DNA of 64,000 bases from Lytechinus pictus (taxonomy: Eukaryota; Echinodermata; Echinoidea; Temnopleuroida; Toxopneustidae). The translations under genes and the position numbers were made by a program. This document shows positions 32,962-44,164 of the stretch, one piece after another (position 1 is the first letter of the stretch; each line of letters begins with the position of its first letter). Below the pieces are notes generated by a model that was not told the origin of the DNA, ran no database searches, and saw only the letters and a list, made by a program, of their open reading frames with translations. The stretch covers positions 31,920,001 through 31,984,000 of the forward strand of contig NC_087246.1 of NCBI RefSeq assembly GCF_037042905.1. Direction: 5' to 3'.

Positions 32962-33549
32962 AGGACAAGTCCACCCCAACAAAAAGTTGATTTGAATAAA
33001 AAGAGAAAAATCCAACAAGCATAACACTGAAAATTTCATCAAAATTGGATGTAAAATAAGAAAGTTATGGCATTTTAAAGTTTTGCTTAATTTCACAAAA
33101 CAGTTGCACATCCTGGTCGGTATGCACATGAGGAGTCTGATGACGTCATCCACTCACTATTTCTTTTGCATTTTATTGTGAGAAATATGAAATGTTCAAA
33201 TTTTCTCCTCATTGTCAAGTAAAACAATGATTAATTCCTCCATGAATATGTGGAATTAGCATTGTTTAATACTAAATGGTTCACTCAAGTTGGTCCTTAT
33301 TTTCAAATCTGTAAAAAATGAAAGATATTTAGATTGTATAATTCAAACAGTAAAAAACAAAAGAAAAAGTGAGTGAGGGGCATCATCGACTGTCTCATTT
33401 GCATGTCGCTGAGTTGTGCATATCACTGTTTTGTGAAAAATAAGCGAAGCTTTAAAATGTCATAACTTTTGATGAAATTTTCAGTGGGATGCTAGTTTGA
33501 TTTTTCACTATTTATTCAAATCAACATTTTTCTTGGGTGGACTTGACCT
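32962..33549. mobile_element. 588 bp TTAA-flanked inverted-repeat element
   Basis: TTAA at 32958-32961 and 33550-33553; the ends are AGGACAAGTCCACCC and GGGTGGACTTGACCT. The arms stay complementary for about 200 bp (AAGTTGATTTGAATAAA against TTTATTCAAATCAACATTT). I recognise the terminal sequence as one very common in sea urchin DNA, from memory. It has no transposase. Confidence 0.8.
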
Positions 33550-33553
33550 TTAA

Positions 33554-35539
33554 AGCACAGAATTTGCCAGACTGTCTGAAATCACTCTTTCAGCAGTAAG
33601 AACCATCAGAGTCATTAGACAACCATTTTGATTGGTTGATAGTGGATTAAATAGAACATATGTACATGCAACTGCTTATTTGATTGGCAATACTAAGTTT
33701 TGCAATTGATTGCAAATTTTGTGCAACGGATCCCGTAATAAAGACATCATTGTTCACCCCATGCGAAAATGCAGATTTGAATAAAAATAAAAAGTCAAAA
33801 CAAGCATAATGCTCAAAATCTCATAAATTTTAGAATACATTTGTATGCTTATATAATATTTCAATCTTTTAAGATTTTATTCATAAAACATGTATCAGTA
33901 TAAGAAGACGCCAATTTTCAACAATGAATGTTTTGATTGCGACTTGTATTATGATGAATTGACACAATATTTGTTGGTTTTGATTTATTGTGGATGCATT
34001 TATCAAGATTAAATACGTATATCCTTCAAGGAAAGCATTTGGTTTTGTTCTCCATTATTAATGATGTTTTTTCAAAATGAAGCAGAGAGTGGTATTGGTA
34101 AATATCCCAATTGAAATGAAAAAAAATCACAGAATTCAGGATGAACATGTAGTTATCAGAATTGTGCGGAAAACTGTTTTTTTTTAATAGAAAACAAATC
34201 AGAAAATGCATTGAGAATCATCATAATCCATACAAACAAAACTGCACAAGTGAGAAAATCTACATGTGATCGACCATGTATTTATATGCCAAGCTTTACA
34301 TGAAACTGAAGTGTTTCTAAAAATTTTACTACATGTATTTACAACTGCTTTATCACATGATTTGTACATATCAGAACAACACGGAATGTGGTGCTTAGAG
34401 CACCAAAGAACACTGTATTTACATTTTAGAAAATGGAAAACTGGGGTTATAGGTTAAAAAAAAACCATGTTAAATGGGAAAAGTATAAACCCTCGATACA
34501 CTTGCATAGAGTGACATCGTTGATATAACGATAGAGCTCATGCTACTGTAACAGTTGAAAGATTGTAATCGAACTATATGAAATATGAGAGGCCTTGGAA
34601 GTTACTTTAAAATAATTATTTAGAAATGAGAGAGAGAGAAAGAAGGGAGGGTGTGATGATATACAAAGGGACAGAGAGATAGGATGAATTAATAGATAGA
34701 GGAGAGAGAAATTGAGAGGGGTGGAAAGGAGAGATGGTTATCAAGCTGTGGTAGTATCGGGAACTGTTAACTTGATATATACAGGGGGGAAGAATGAGAA
34801 TGTAGAGATAGGGGACAGCGAAGAAGATAGATAAAAGCAAGAAAGGGAAGAGATAGAGAAGAGGAAAGGAGAGATGAGATTTTAAGAAACGAGGAAAATA
34901 GGAGCCGATGAAGCTATGGAAGGGGTTGACTGAGAAAGACATTCAAGGATCGATACGTTGGAAACGGAATCCTCCCCCAAATGTAAAAAAGGTATACATG
35001 ATAAAAAGAGGCGTTAAGAAGGCTGTGTTTAACGGAGATTGGAATGTAATGGGGATCTGGAAACCAGAAGCGGAAAATTAATCTTGAAAATATTCATTTT
35101 AGTCCTCAATTGAAAATGATAATTAGGGATAGCCTATTGACAAGGGCCTTGTCATTGGGTCAACTTTGGGATTGACCAAGGAGATTTAGAGGTGGGAGTA
35201 GCAGAAAAATATTTATTTTTTATTTTTTTTTTCATTTTAGAAAAAAAAATAGCGATTTGTATTTCACACTTGTTTAACCATAATTTTTTTATATCCAGTT
35301 CTATCATATTCTAGCCTCATTATGTCCAATGCCACCCAGTAGACAAACTGGAATGCACATTTTTACCTTATGCTTTGTAATGCTTAGTAAATCCAACCCA
35401 TCCCAAACCTGCAATGAACGGTCGTGAATTATTTTGCCAATCTGCCATGAGCAAAATTCCATTCAAACAATTACCCAACTACATTTAGCCGAATTCTGAA
35501 GAATGCATGCCAAAGGTATTCATGAAGAAAAGGAGTATA
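33554..35539. other. Intergenic, no gene recognised
   Basis: AT-rich sequence. A purine-rich GAGA tract runs at about 34618-34900. I find no exon or RNA gene. Confidence 0.45.
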
Positions 35540-35628
35540 CTCTCTAAAAAAAAAGGGTTTACCCAATATTGGTTAAAATGGGAACATGCATGCTGGTTGG
35601 ATAAAATTTTACGCAGTGTTTTAGAGTG
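35540..35628. mobile_element. Short TA-flanked foldback (CTCTCTAAAA ends)
   Basis: TA at 35538-35539 and 35629-35630. The ends CTCTCTAAAA and TTTTAGAGTG and the inner GGGTTTACCCAATATTGG and GGGAACATGCATG relate it to the element at 23374-23581. It looks like an internally deleted copy. Confidence 0.6.
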
Positions 35629-35661
35629 TATGGAGCAGCCCCCCCCCCAAGTCCTTTCTCA

Positions 35662-35812
35662 GGGGAGTGTTTCATCAACATTTTTGTCCGACAAGTCAGG
35701 GCTGACAACTTTCCTTGATTATGATTGGCTGAAAGGCACTGTTACCATAGTAACTGTCCGATAAAACAATACTTGTTGGATAAAACGTCTGATAAGTCCT
35801 TTCATGCTCCCC
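35662..35812. mobile_element. Short MITE (GGGGAG-TTTCAT ends)
   Basis: GGGGAGTGTTTCATC at the left faces TTTCATGCTCCCC at the right, and TTGTCCGACAAGTC faces CTTGTTGGATAAAACG. About 150 bp, non-coding. Confidence 0.6.
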
Positions 35813-38808
35813 AGAATGTCATTTACTGTCCATTTCGTAATTTTCTCATCACACTTCCGTCTCATTGCTGCCATGCCTGCCATTAGAATGCAACTTTGTA
35901 TCTAGAGGGATTTCTCTCCGAATCATCGTAAACAGTTGGATGACCATTAACTGACATTATTTACTTACCCTCAGGAGTTTAAAATGACCGAGTCACCGCA
36001 TATATTGTAACCGAATGATAAGTAAACGATGGATGACATACCTCCCAAGAATTGATTTTTAAGACATAGCATTCCCTATAGATTTTAGTAACTCAGAGGC
36101 ACTAAGCTCAAGCAAGCGTTAATGAATGCGACACAATAAATTTCGTTTTTTGTTATTGCCTATGATTTAGTTCCAAAGTTTTATAATATAATTCAAGACT
36201 AAGCATGATGGTATGTGTAAATTGTTCAATACACAACCGGGAGAGGCTCAAGTAATTCATCGTTAAAATTCGGCAACCCCCCCCCCTTTTTTTTTTACAG
36301 TAGAATTAGCACCCATAAACACTCATTTATTTTTTGAAAGATGACGATGTTATGAGTTGTGATGGAAAAGGGGACCATTTTCAAACTTTTTTTTCCTGGA
36401 CGCTGGTTTGTGGCAGGAGTGACCCCTCGTGAACAAACTATTCTTCAATAGACTTGAACATGGGTTGGGGATCAAATGTGGTGATCGATTTTCGAGTGAG
36501 AGCAGCTGTTACTTGTTACCCGGTAGCAGTGGCGTACCTAAAAAAAACTCGTCAGGAGGGAGGGTGTTGTATTATTAGATATCAGAGACGTTGTTTAGTC
36601 CAAAATCATTTGGAATCAACTTTATGTGGTATTTATTCACGCTTGGATTAATGATGAAATATTTAGAATATCAAACTCATCTTGCGCCAACGTAAATGCG
36701 TAGATTTATATGCCGTCATTCTTTCAGAACAAAAGGGGAAAACATTCTCCCTCTCGCTTGTTCATTGAAACGGATGATAAAAATATATATATTATTTATA
36801 CATGCACCTGCACTTATACAAGCATTCCACAGTGAACATGAATGTAGAATTACACATTTCCCATAAATGGTCAACTGGAATTTATGATGAAAACCGATCG
36901 AGTCATCGATCAATCTAAATGTTTATTAATGCCCCCTACTCCCTTCGTGGCATTATGCTAGAGAGTACCTTTCATTTTTTTAAGTCAGTGGGTATAATTT
37001 CTATGAAAGTTCGTCATGTATCAATAACTTGAAGAAAAAAAATTGACTTCAATTCCACACAATAATACGCCCTAAAACAGAAATGGTCAATGGTTGCATC
37101 AAAGAATGGCAGGATTCTTTATAGGCATTACTTTATTTAGACGAAAGGTGTCTTTGCACCCACTGAAATGATAGGGAGTTTTCGCAACACTACGCAGACG
37201 CTTTCGAGAACGTAGATAATATATTGTAAAAAAATCCCTACATGGCAAAGCAGTTTTTACAGAAAGTTGGTGAATCAAAACAGCAGTATCATCCGTGAGT
37301 CTGGACAACGACACATTCGCAATTCTTCGTCATCTCCGAATCTTAGGACGATCTGCTGTCCCGGTTCACCGAATTTCGACAAAGACCTCTCAGCTGCCGA
37401 ATGTGGTTTGACGGGGAATTTTCAATCGATTTATTTTGTTGTAGAATCCGTCCCGGTGCAATTATGAAAACCCCGCTGTCTTACGTTGTGAAGAAATACA
37501 ACATATAAATGCTAACAGAATGATGATTAGGGATATAATTCAGCTCTCTCATACGATGTATAATATTCTACCATGCAGGCTTGATAGCTATTATTAAAAC
37601 AAATAGATGCAAACATTTGTTTAAAACTAAATTGTTTGTATCATTGGCTGATAGGTATACTTAAAGGTTAGCCATGTCTTCGCCACCTCGTTCACGGGAT
37701 GACGCCGTGAACCTTGAACATTTATAGACAACAGCAAAGATGGGGAAGATCTCTTTAAAAATCAATAAAACATTCATCTTTATGGATGAGTAGAAGTATT
37801 TATCCTCTAATGGAATGAAACGTCTGTCACCTGCCAACAAAATCAACATTTTCTCTATTCTTGCTGGAAGCGACACCTGTCGTAATAAAGGGCAATTAAA
37901 GCTCGATATTCGAACATTTTGGTGAGGTGTCCTTCCTGTGATAAAATCGAATCCAAAGGTCATGCTTCACGCTGTGTCGGAGTCATGTGAACTATTCAGA
38001 ATTGATGTTTCTCTGATGTTTTGCAAGAATTTGTAAAATGAATAATATAGAAACGTGGAAAAGGGCGTTGTCACCCGTTGTCTCAATAATTGTGAAAAAC
38101 TATGGGTTATGAGGTATCTGCTTCCATGAATTTATACAAGCGTTTGCTGTTAAGATTGCAGAAAATAAAAGAAGTTTTTGTATTTGTATGACGGATTTTT
38201 TTTCAATGGTTAAGTTGCCGTGTTAATGCTAATTGATATTTTAGTATCCAACGTTCTGTAAAATGGGGAAAAGCTGAAATTACTATCCTAACTGTTCTTT
38301 TTATACAGTGCTCTGAATGAAATAGTTTTCATTCTCCTTATCCTAATAACACTGAAAAATATGTTACCAGCTGAGTAATGAAATAAAATAATTGGATCAA
38401 ATTCCGATGTGAGGAAACCATCATCATTTTTAATTCCTTGTAAAAAATGCTAGTAAACTTTGAATTCACCTTCAAATCGGAGCTACATCAAGATGGAACG
38501 AGCAATTCATTCATCTGACGACAATCATCTTGGAATGTGATGATGACCTTGTCTGATATTTTAAATAACACTTGAAACAATGAAATGACGCTTCCCGCCA
38601 ATATTTGGAGTACAATGGAAAACAGTTTGGAAGATGGCGCCGAAAGCTGACGTCATATAGATCTTGAGGAAATTTATCAACATTATCTGAGTGTGGACAG
38701 CTTTCTAATGTGTGCATCATAAAGAACTAAATAATAAGACATGCAATTCAGATGAGTTTATCAAAACAGAATATCGGCATTATTATTAGGAAACTTATTC
38801 CAAAAATA
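35813..38808. other. Intergenic, no gene recognised
   Basis: Scattered short open frames (for example about 36454-36651 and 37267-37467) have neither splice context nor recognisable products. No clear repeat was found. Confidence 0.4.
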
Positions 38809-38810
38809 TA

Positions 38811-39114
38811 CACACTAAGAAATAAAGGTTCAAAATTGAACCCCGAAAGGTTGATGCAAAATTAGCACCCTATGGGTTCAAAAATTGAAACCCTGATTGG
38901 GTTAAAAATTGAACCCCTGGTTGGGGTTCATTTTTGCACCCTGCAGGTTCAAAACTGCACCCCTAAATTTTAAATTGAACCCCTAGGGGTGCAGTTTTGA
39001 ACCCGCATGGTGCAAAAATGAACCCCAACAAGGGTTTCAATTTTTGAACCCATAGGGTGCTGATTTTGCATCAATATTTCGGGGTTCAATTTTTAACCTT
39101 TATTTCTTAGTGTG
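38811..39114. mobile_element. 304 bp TA-flanked near-palindrome
   Basis: TA at 38809-38810 and 39115-39116. The ends CACACTAAGAAATAAAGGTT and AACCTTTATTTCTTAGTGTG are exact inverses, and pairing continues almost to the centre near 38965 through GGGGTTCATTTTTGCACC. Tc1/mariner-like by target only. Confidence 0.85.
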
Positions 39115-39475
39115 TAGCATGCACCAGAAAAGACCCTAAGCTATCTTTAGTAAATGCCGTGGCACTAGGAAGCGGGATTACTGGGGTTGCTGAAGTACCC
39201 CCAAGATTTTTCTGGGGTACACACCATAGGCAGCTCCCCTGATAATCAGGTTGGTATGCTAATATGTAAACATTTAACCCAAATGTCCTTCATTTTCCCC
39301 TATCCTTTTCCTTTCAAATTGTGCTACGCCCTTAAAAGAAATATTTGACGCTTCCATGTAATTTAATGATTTAAGTTTAATAACCATTATCAAATTGCAC
39401 GCAACATGTTAAGAATAGAAGTAAGGATCTGAATATTGATGAATTTCACAATAATTTTACTGACGTCGTAGATTA

Positions 39476-39662
39476 ATAATGTTTAATTATATTGATTTAA
39501 ATTTGACATGCATGTTAATTTATATTTGAATCACTTAACGAATATGTATATCATTTATTCAATGTTGAATTTTGTTCATGCTTTTATTTAAATTGAATTA
39601 ATTTATCTTTTATTTATTGTATTATGCTGAAGAATGGAAATAAATTGAATTGAATTGAATTA
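39476..39662 (+). mobile_element. 3' tail of a non-LTR retrotransposon inserted in the edge unit
   Basis: Compared with all internal units, 187 bp are extra here. The insert ends GCTGAAGAATGGAAATAAAT followed by TTGAA repeats, typical of LINE 3' tails. Short direct repeats (ATTAATAATG before, ATTATAATG after) look like a target duplication. It is 5'-truncated and has no coding part. Confidence 0.6.
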
Positions 39663-39774
39663 TAATGACAAAAGCGTTTCAACGATTAAAGCTTACTCGC
39701 ATCCTGTTATACGGTCAACCTTTCTTTTATTGGTTATCATCATACTTGGGCCAATTATACGTTGCTCTCTTTAA

Positions 39775-40356
39775 AGGAGAATGAAACTCTTGGAGCAAGT
39801 TAGCTTTTGTGAAAGCAGAAAAATCAAAGAATAAGATCAACAAAAGTTTGAGTAAAATAGGACTAGCAATAGAAGAGTTATGAGCATTTGAATGTCGTGA
39901 TCACTAATGCTATGGAGATCCTCGCATTGGCAATGCGACCAAGATCTATGATGTCACAGATGAACAACTCTCCCCTTTTGGACACTGAAAATATACCCCA
40001 AAACATCTCTTTTTGCTCATTCTAATCATATGACAAACGATTCATCAATGATATAATGTTGTGAAACCTCTGTATTTGTCCTCTCATAAAGAGAACACCT
40101 CACCTTGTGATAGACTCTGTAAAAGTGTGAATATAAGTGAAATAAGTACTAAAGTAATGAGGGAGTTGTACGTGTGTGACATCACAGATCTTGGTCGCAT
40201 TGCCAATGGGAGGATCTACATGGCATTAGTGATCTCAATATTCAAATGCTCATAACTTTATTATTCTTTTAATCTTCCTCAAACTTTCAACAATATGTTT
40301 TTTTCTATTTTTCTCTTTGATATGGATTCAGCTGGTTTCAAGGGTTTCATTCTCCT
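39775..40356. mobile_element. 582 bp TTAA-flanked inverted-repeat element in the edge unit
   Basis: TTAA at 39771-39774 and 40357-40360; the ends are AGGAGAATGAAAC and GTTTCATTCTCCT. The long arms pair (AGTTATGAGCATTTGAAT against TTCAAATGCTCATAACTTTA). The empty site is the TTAA of GATCTATTAAATATTTCG in the internal spacers (for example near 41758). The terminal sequence is familiar to me from sea urchin DNA. Confidence 0.82.
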
Positions 40357-41165
40357 TTAATATCTCGTTCCATCATGTCCATGGGCTCTAGTTTGTAGTA
40401 AACCCTGAATCTTTCGTCCCATTTTAGAATGAAATATGTGATGCTTCATATCTCAATAAAGTTACCATGATTATTTATTTCCATATCAAACGATAAAAAG
40501 AAAATACACTACAAAGGTGAAACCAGTTCAGGCATTGAATTAGTAGTCAACAGCCTGGACGCCATCCATGGGAAATACCATGCACCTGGATTTTTTTTTC
40601 TTTTTTGAAGATCGGTGACGAAAAATTTGGTTGGTCCAAGCTGACGCTTTAAACGAGTCATTTATTTTTTAGTTTAGAAGCATAATGCAACTTTTAACCA
40701 CTAACTAATGTTCATATGGAAAACGAAATAACGATGCACCAATAGGTTTTAAAAGTTGCAATATGTATTGTTTAGAAGGATTAACTTGAAAGATGTTTTG
40801 CAGACGTTACTTTAATGAGAAAACTATTTTAAATGTGCTTTTTATCGGAAACTTGCGACCAAGTAAAATGAGAATGCCAATCAGCCGGGAAAACAATCTT
40901 TCAAAATTGTATATAAATCTGTAAAAACTTATCAAAGTATATTTCGACATACATTTCGCACTAAAGGAATATACTATTATTGTTACGCTGATTAAAACCC
41001 GAGCTTTTATTAAAGGGATAGCAATCCCATTCCAAAAAGAAATCAAGAATCCAATGGTTCGAAAATTCATGCATATAGACCTAATACCTGAAATGGTTGA
41101 AATGAACAAAATTAAGAGATGAATTAATTCTTAAAACCATGGAATCATTTGTTGTCATTCTATTA

Positions 41166-41174
41166 TCTTTCTTT
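41166..41174 (-). terminator. snRNA 3' box of copy 1 (same place in all copies)
   Basis: On the - strand AAAGAAAGA, 16-24 bases beyond the mature 3' end, fits the AAARNNAGA half of the metazoan snRNA 3' box, which directs 3'-end formation by the Integrator complex. The GTTT half is not clear. Confidence 0.6.
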
Positions 41175-41189
41175 GCATTGGTTGAATTG

Positions 41190-41351
41190 TAGGAGATAGC
41201 GCGAACGCAGATCTCCGCTATCATAAATTGTACGCCCGAGTTCCCCACGTTTGGGGGAATCGCAAGGTTCAGCAAGCCGGAGTGCAATGGCAAGCCTCGC
41301 CCTGGGGGTGCATCCTTCTTGATCAATGCGACCCCTGCGCCAGGTAAGTAT
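41190..41351 (-). ncRNA. U1: U1 snRNA, copy 1
   Basis: About 162 nt. The 5' end ATACTTACCTGG is the invariant U1 sequence that pairs with 5' splice sites. Stem-loop 1 carries GATCAAGAAG, close to the human U1-70K-binding loop GATCACGAAG. Stem-loop 2 has the U1A-binding loop ATTGCACTCC unchanged. Stem-loop 3 is closed by CCCC/GGGG around AAACGT. The Sm site is AATTTATG. Stem-loop 4 pairs GGAGAT with ATCTCC around CTGCGTTCGCGCT. The last base is placed by analogy to vertebrate U1 and could be off by one or two. It is transcribed by RNA polymerase II and the product works in the spliceosome. This copy has the most divergent spacer upstream. Confidence 0.96.
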
Positions 41352-41395
41352 GCTCTCCATTCATCGGTCACCGTACTTGATCAAATCTTATCTGC

Positions 41396-41403
41396 GATAT
41401 AAA
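41396..41403 (-). promoter_or_regulatory. TATA-like / candidate PSE region of the U1 promoter
   Basis: TTTATATC on the - strand spans -45 to -52 from the U1 start, inside AACTGCTTTATATCGCAGAT. The snRNA proximal sequence element normally lies at about -50 to -60, so this block is the best candidate. It is the same in all copies. Confidence 0.45.
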
Positions 41404-41437
41404 GCAGTTAATCATCTCACTCTACAAAGAGAAAACA

Positions 41438-41445
41438 GTCACATG
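41438..41445 (-). promoter_or_regulatory. E-box-like element of the U1 promoter
   Basis: CATGTGAC on the - strand at -87 to -94 is a variant of the USF-type E-box CACGTGAC. It is repeated at the same distance in each unit. Its function here is inferred from position only. Confidence 0.35.
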
Positions 41446-42597
41446 ATTTGATGGGTCTGTAGAATTTTTGTCAAATTTTGAGAATTAGAAACCTCAAATC
41501 TCTGTGTTACTCTCTGGAGCGAAATTAATGACGTATTCATGTAATTTAATGATTTAAGTTTAATAACCAGTACAAAATTGCAGGCAAAATCTGAAAAAGT
41601 AAGGATATGAATATTCATGAACTTGACAATAACTCTACTGACGTCGTAGATTATAATGACAAAAGCGTTACAACGATGAAAGCTTACTCGCATCCTGTTA
41701 TAGGGTCAACCTTTCTTTTATTGGTCGTCATCATACTTTGGCAAAATCATACATTGATCTATTAAATATTTCGTAACAAAGATCTGTAGTTTGTAGCAGA
41801 CCCTGAATCTTTTGTCCCATTTTAGAATGAAATGTGTGATGCTTTAATATCTCAATAAAGTTACCATGATTATATCTTTCCATATTAAGCGAAAAAAAAA
41901 AACACCACAAAGTTGAAACTAGCTCAGCCATTGAATCAGTCGTCAATAGCCAGAAAGTGACCCAAAGGAAATGACAATGCACCGTGATTTTTACCCATTT
42001 TTTGAAAAAAAATGTGACGAGAAAACATTGGTTGGTTCATGCTGACGCTTTAAACGAGTTATTTATTTTTAGATAAGAAGCGTAATGCAACTTTTTACCA
42101 GTAACTAATGCTCATACCGGAAACGAAACAACGATGGACCAATAGGTTTTGAAATACGCCAAGTTGCAGTATGTATTATTTGGTAGGATTACCTTAAAAG
42201 ATGTTTTTACAGAGGTTGTTTCAATGAGAAAACTACTTTAGGGTGCTTTTTATCGGAAACTTGCGACCTAGTATAATGAGCGAGCCAATTAGCTGGAAAA
42301 TCAATCTTTCAAATTTTAATCCAAATCTTCCAAAACTTAGCCAAGTATATTTCGACATACATTTCGCACTAAAGGAATATACTATTATTGTTACGCTGAT
42401 TAAAACCCGAGCTTTTATTAAAGGGATAGCAATCCCATTCCAAAAAGAAATGAAGAATCCAATGGTTCGAAAATTCATGCATATAGACCTAATACCTGAA
42501 ATGGTTGAAATGAACAAAATTAAGAGATGAATTAATTCTTAAAACCATGGAATCATTTGTTGTCATTCTATTATCTTTCTTTGCATTGGTTGAATTG

Positions 42598-42759
42598 TAG
42601 GAGATAGCGCGAACGCAGATCTCCGCTATCATAAATTGTACGCCCGAGTTCCCCACGTTTGGGGGAATCGCAAGGTTCAGCAAGCCGGAGTGCAATGGCA
42701 AGCCTCGCCCTGGGGGTGCATCCTTCTTGATCAATGCGACCCCTGCGCCAGGTAAGTAT
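42598..42759 (-). ncRNA. U1: U1 snRNA, copy 2
   Basis: Identical to copy 1. Its upstream spacer is of the TCAATAGCC/GCTTTTAACG class and is nearly the same as that of copy 3. Confidence 0.96.
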
Positions 42760-44002
42760 GCTCTCCATTCATCGGTCACCGTACTTGATCAAATCTTATC
42801 TGCGATATAAAGCAGTTAATCATCTCACTCTACAAAGAGAAAACAGTCACATGATTTGATGGGTCTGTAGAATTTTTGTCAAATTTTGAGAATTAGAAAC
42901 CTCAAATCTCTGTGTTACTCTCTGGAGCGAAATTAATGACGTATTCATGTAATTTAATGATTTAAGTTTAATAACCAGTACAAAATTGCAGGCAAAATCT
43001 GAAAAAGTAAGGATATGAATATTCATGAACTTGACAATAACTCTACTGACGTCGTAGATTATAATGACAAAAGCGTTACAACGATGAAAGCTTACTCGCA
43101 TCCTGTTATAGGGTCAACCTTTCTTTTATTGGTCGTCATCATACTTTGGCAAAATCATACATTGATCTATTAAATATTTCGTAACAAAGATCTCTAGTTT
43201 GTAGCAGACCCTGAATCTTTTGTCCCATTTTAGAATGAAATGTGTGATGCTTTAATATCTCAATAAAGTTACCATGATTATATCTTTCCATATTAGGCGA
43301 AAAAAAAACACCACAAAGTTGAAACTAGCTCAGCCATTGAATCAGTCGTCAATAGCCTGAAAGTGACCCAAAGGAAATGACCATGCACCGTGATTTTTAC
43401 CCATTTTTTGAAAAAAAATGTGACGAAAAACATTGGTTGGTTCATGCTGACGCTTTTAACGAGTTATTTATTTTTAGATAAGAAGCGTAATGCAACTTTT
43501 TACCAGTAACTAATGCTCATACCGGAAACGAAACAACGATGGACCAATAGGTTTTGAAATACGCCAAGTTGCAGTATGTATTATTTGGTAGGATTACCTT
43601 AAAAGATGTTTTTACAGAGGTTGTTTCAATGAGAAAACTACTTTAGGGTGCTTTTTATCGGAAACTTGCGACCTAGTATAATGAGCGAGCCAATTAGCTG
43701 GAAAATCAATCTTTCAAATTTTAATCAAAATCTTTCAAAACTTAGCCAAGTATATTTCGACATACATTTCGCACTAAAGGAATATACTATTATTGTTACG
43801 CTGATTAAAACCCGAGCTTTTATTAAAGGGATAGCAATCCCATTCCAAAAAGAAATGAAGAATCCAATGGTTCGAAAATTCATGCATATAGACCTAATAC
43901 CTGAAATGGTTGAAATGAACAAAATTAAGAGATGAATTAATTCTTAAAACCATGGAATCATTTGTTGTCATTCTATTATCTTTCTTTGCATTGGTTGAAT
44001 TG

Positions 44003-44164
44003 TAGGAGATAGCGCGAACGCAGATCTCCGCTATCATAAATTGTACGCCCGAGTTCCCCACGTTTGGGGGAATCGCAAGGTTCAGCAAGCCGGAGTGCAA
44101 TGGCAAGCCTCGCCCTGGGGGTGCATCCTTCTTGATCAATGCGACCCCTGCGCCAGGTAAGTAT
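44003..44164 (-). ncRNA. U1: U1 snRNA, copy 3
   Basis: Same RNA sequence. The upstream spacer shares TTAATCAAAATC with that of copy 2, pointing to a recent duplication of this pair. Confidence 0.96.

Larger units (their letters stand above)
39338..41165. repeat. Degenerate edge unit of the U1 array
   Basis: From about 39338 the sequence follows the U1 spacer (TGTAATTTAATGATTTAAGT, TGACGTCGTAGATTA, AAAGCTTACTCGCATCCTG and so on), but diverged and with two insertions. From about 40936 it becomes practically identical to the internal units. No U1 gene remains to its left, so the array ends inside a spacer. Confidence 0.85.

Noticed and set aside
41081-41371. 96- and 65-codon - strand frames repeated in all 17 units
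   Set aside because: They overlap the U1 RNA gene on the same strand and recur unchanged only because the units are homogenised. The U1 match explains the conservation.
42233-42530. 94/95-codon frames on opposite strands in each spacer, and the 84-codon frame near 42847-43101
   Set aside because: Two antiparallel frames over the same bases cannot both be selected. Copies differ at sites that change residues or truncate the frame (copies 3, 4 and 17 units), and there is no recognisable product.
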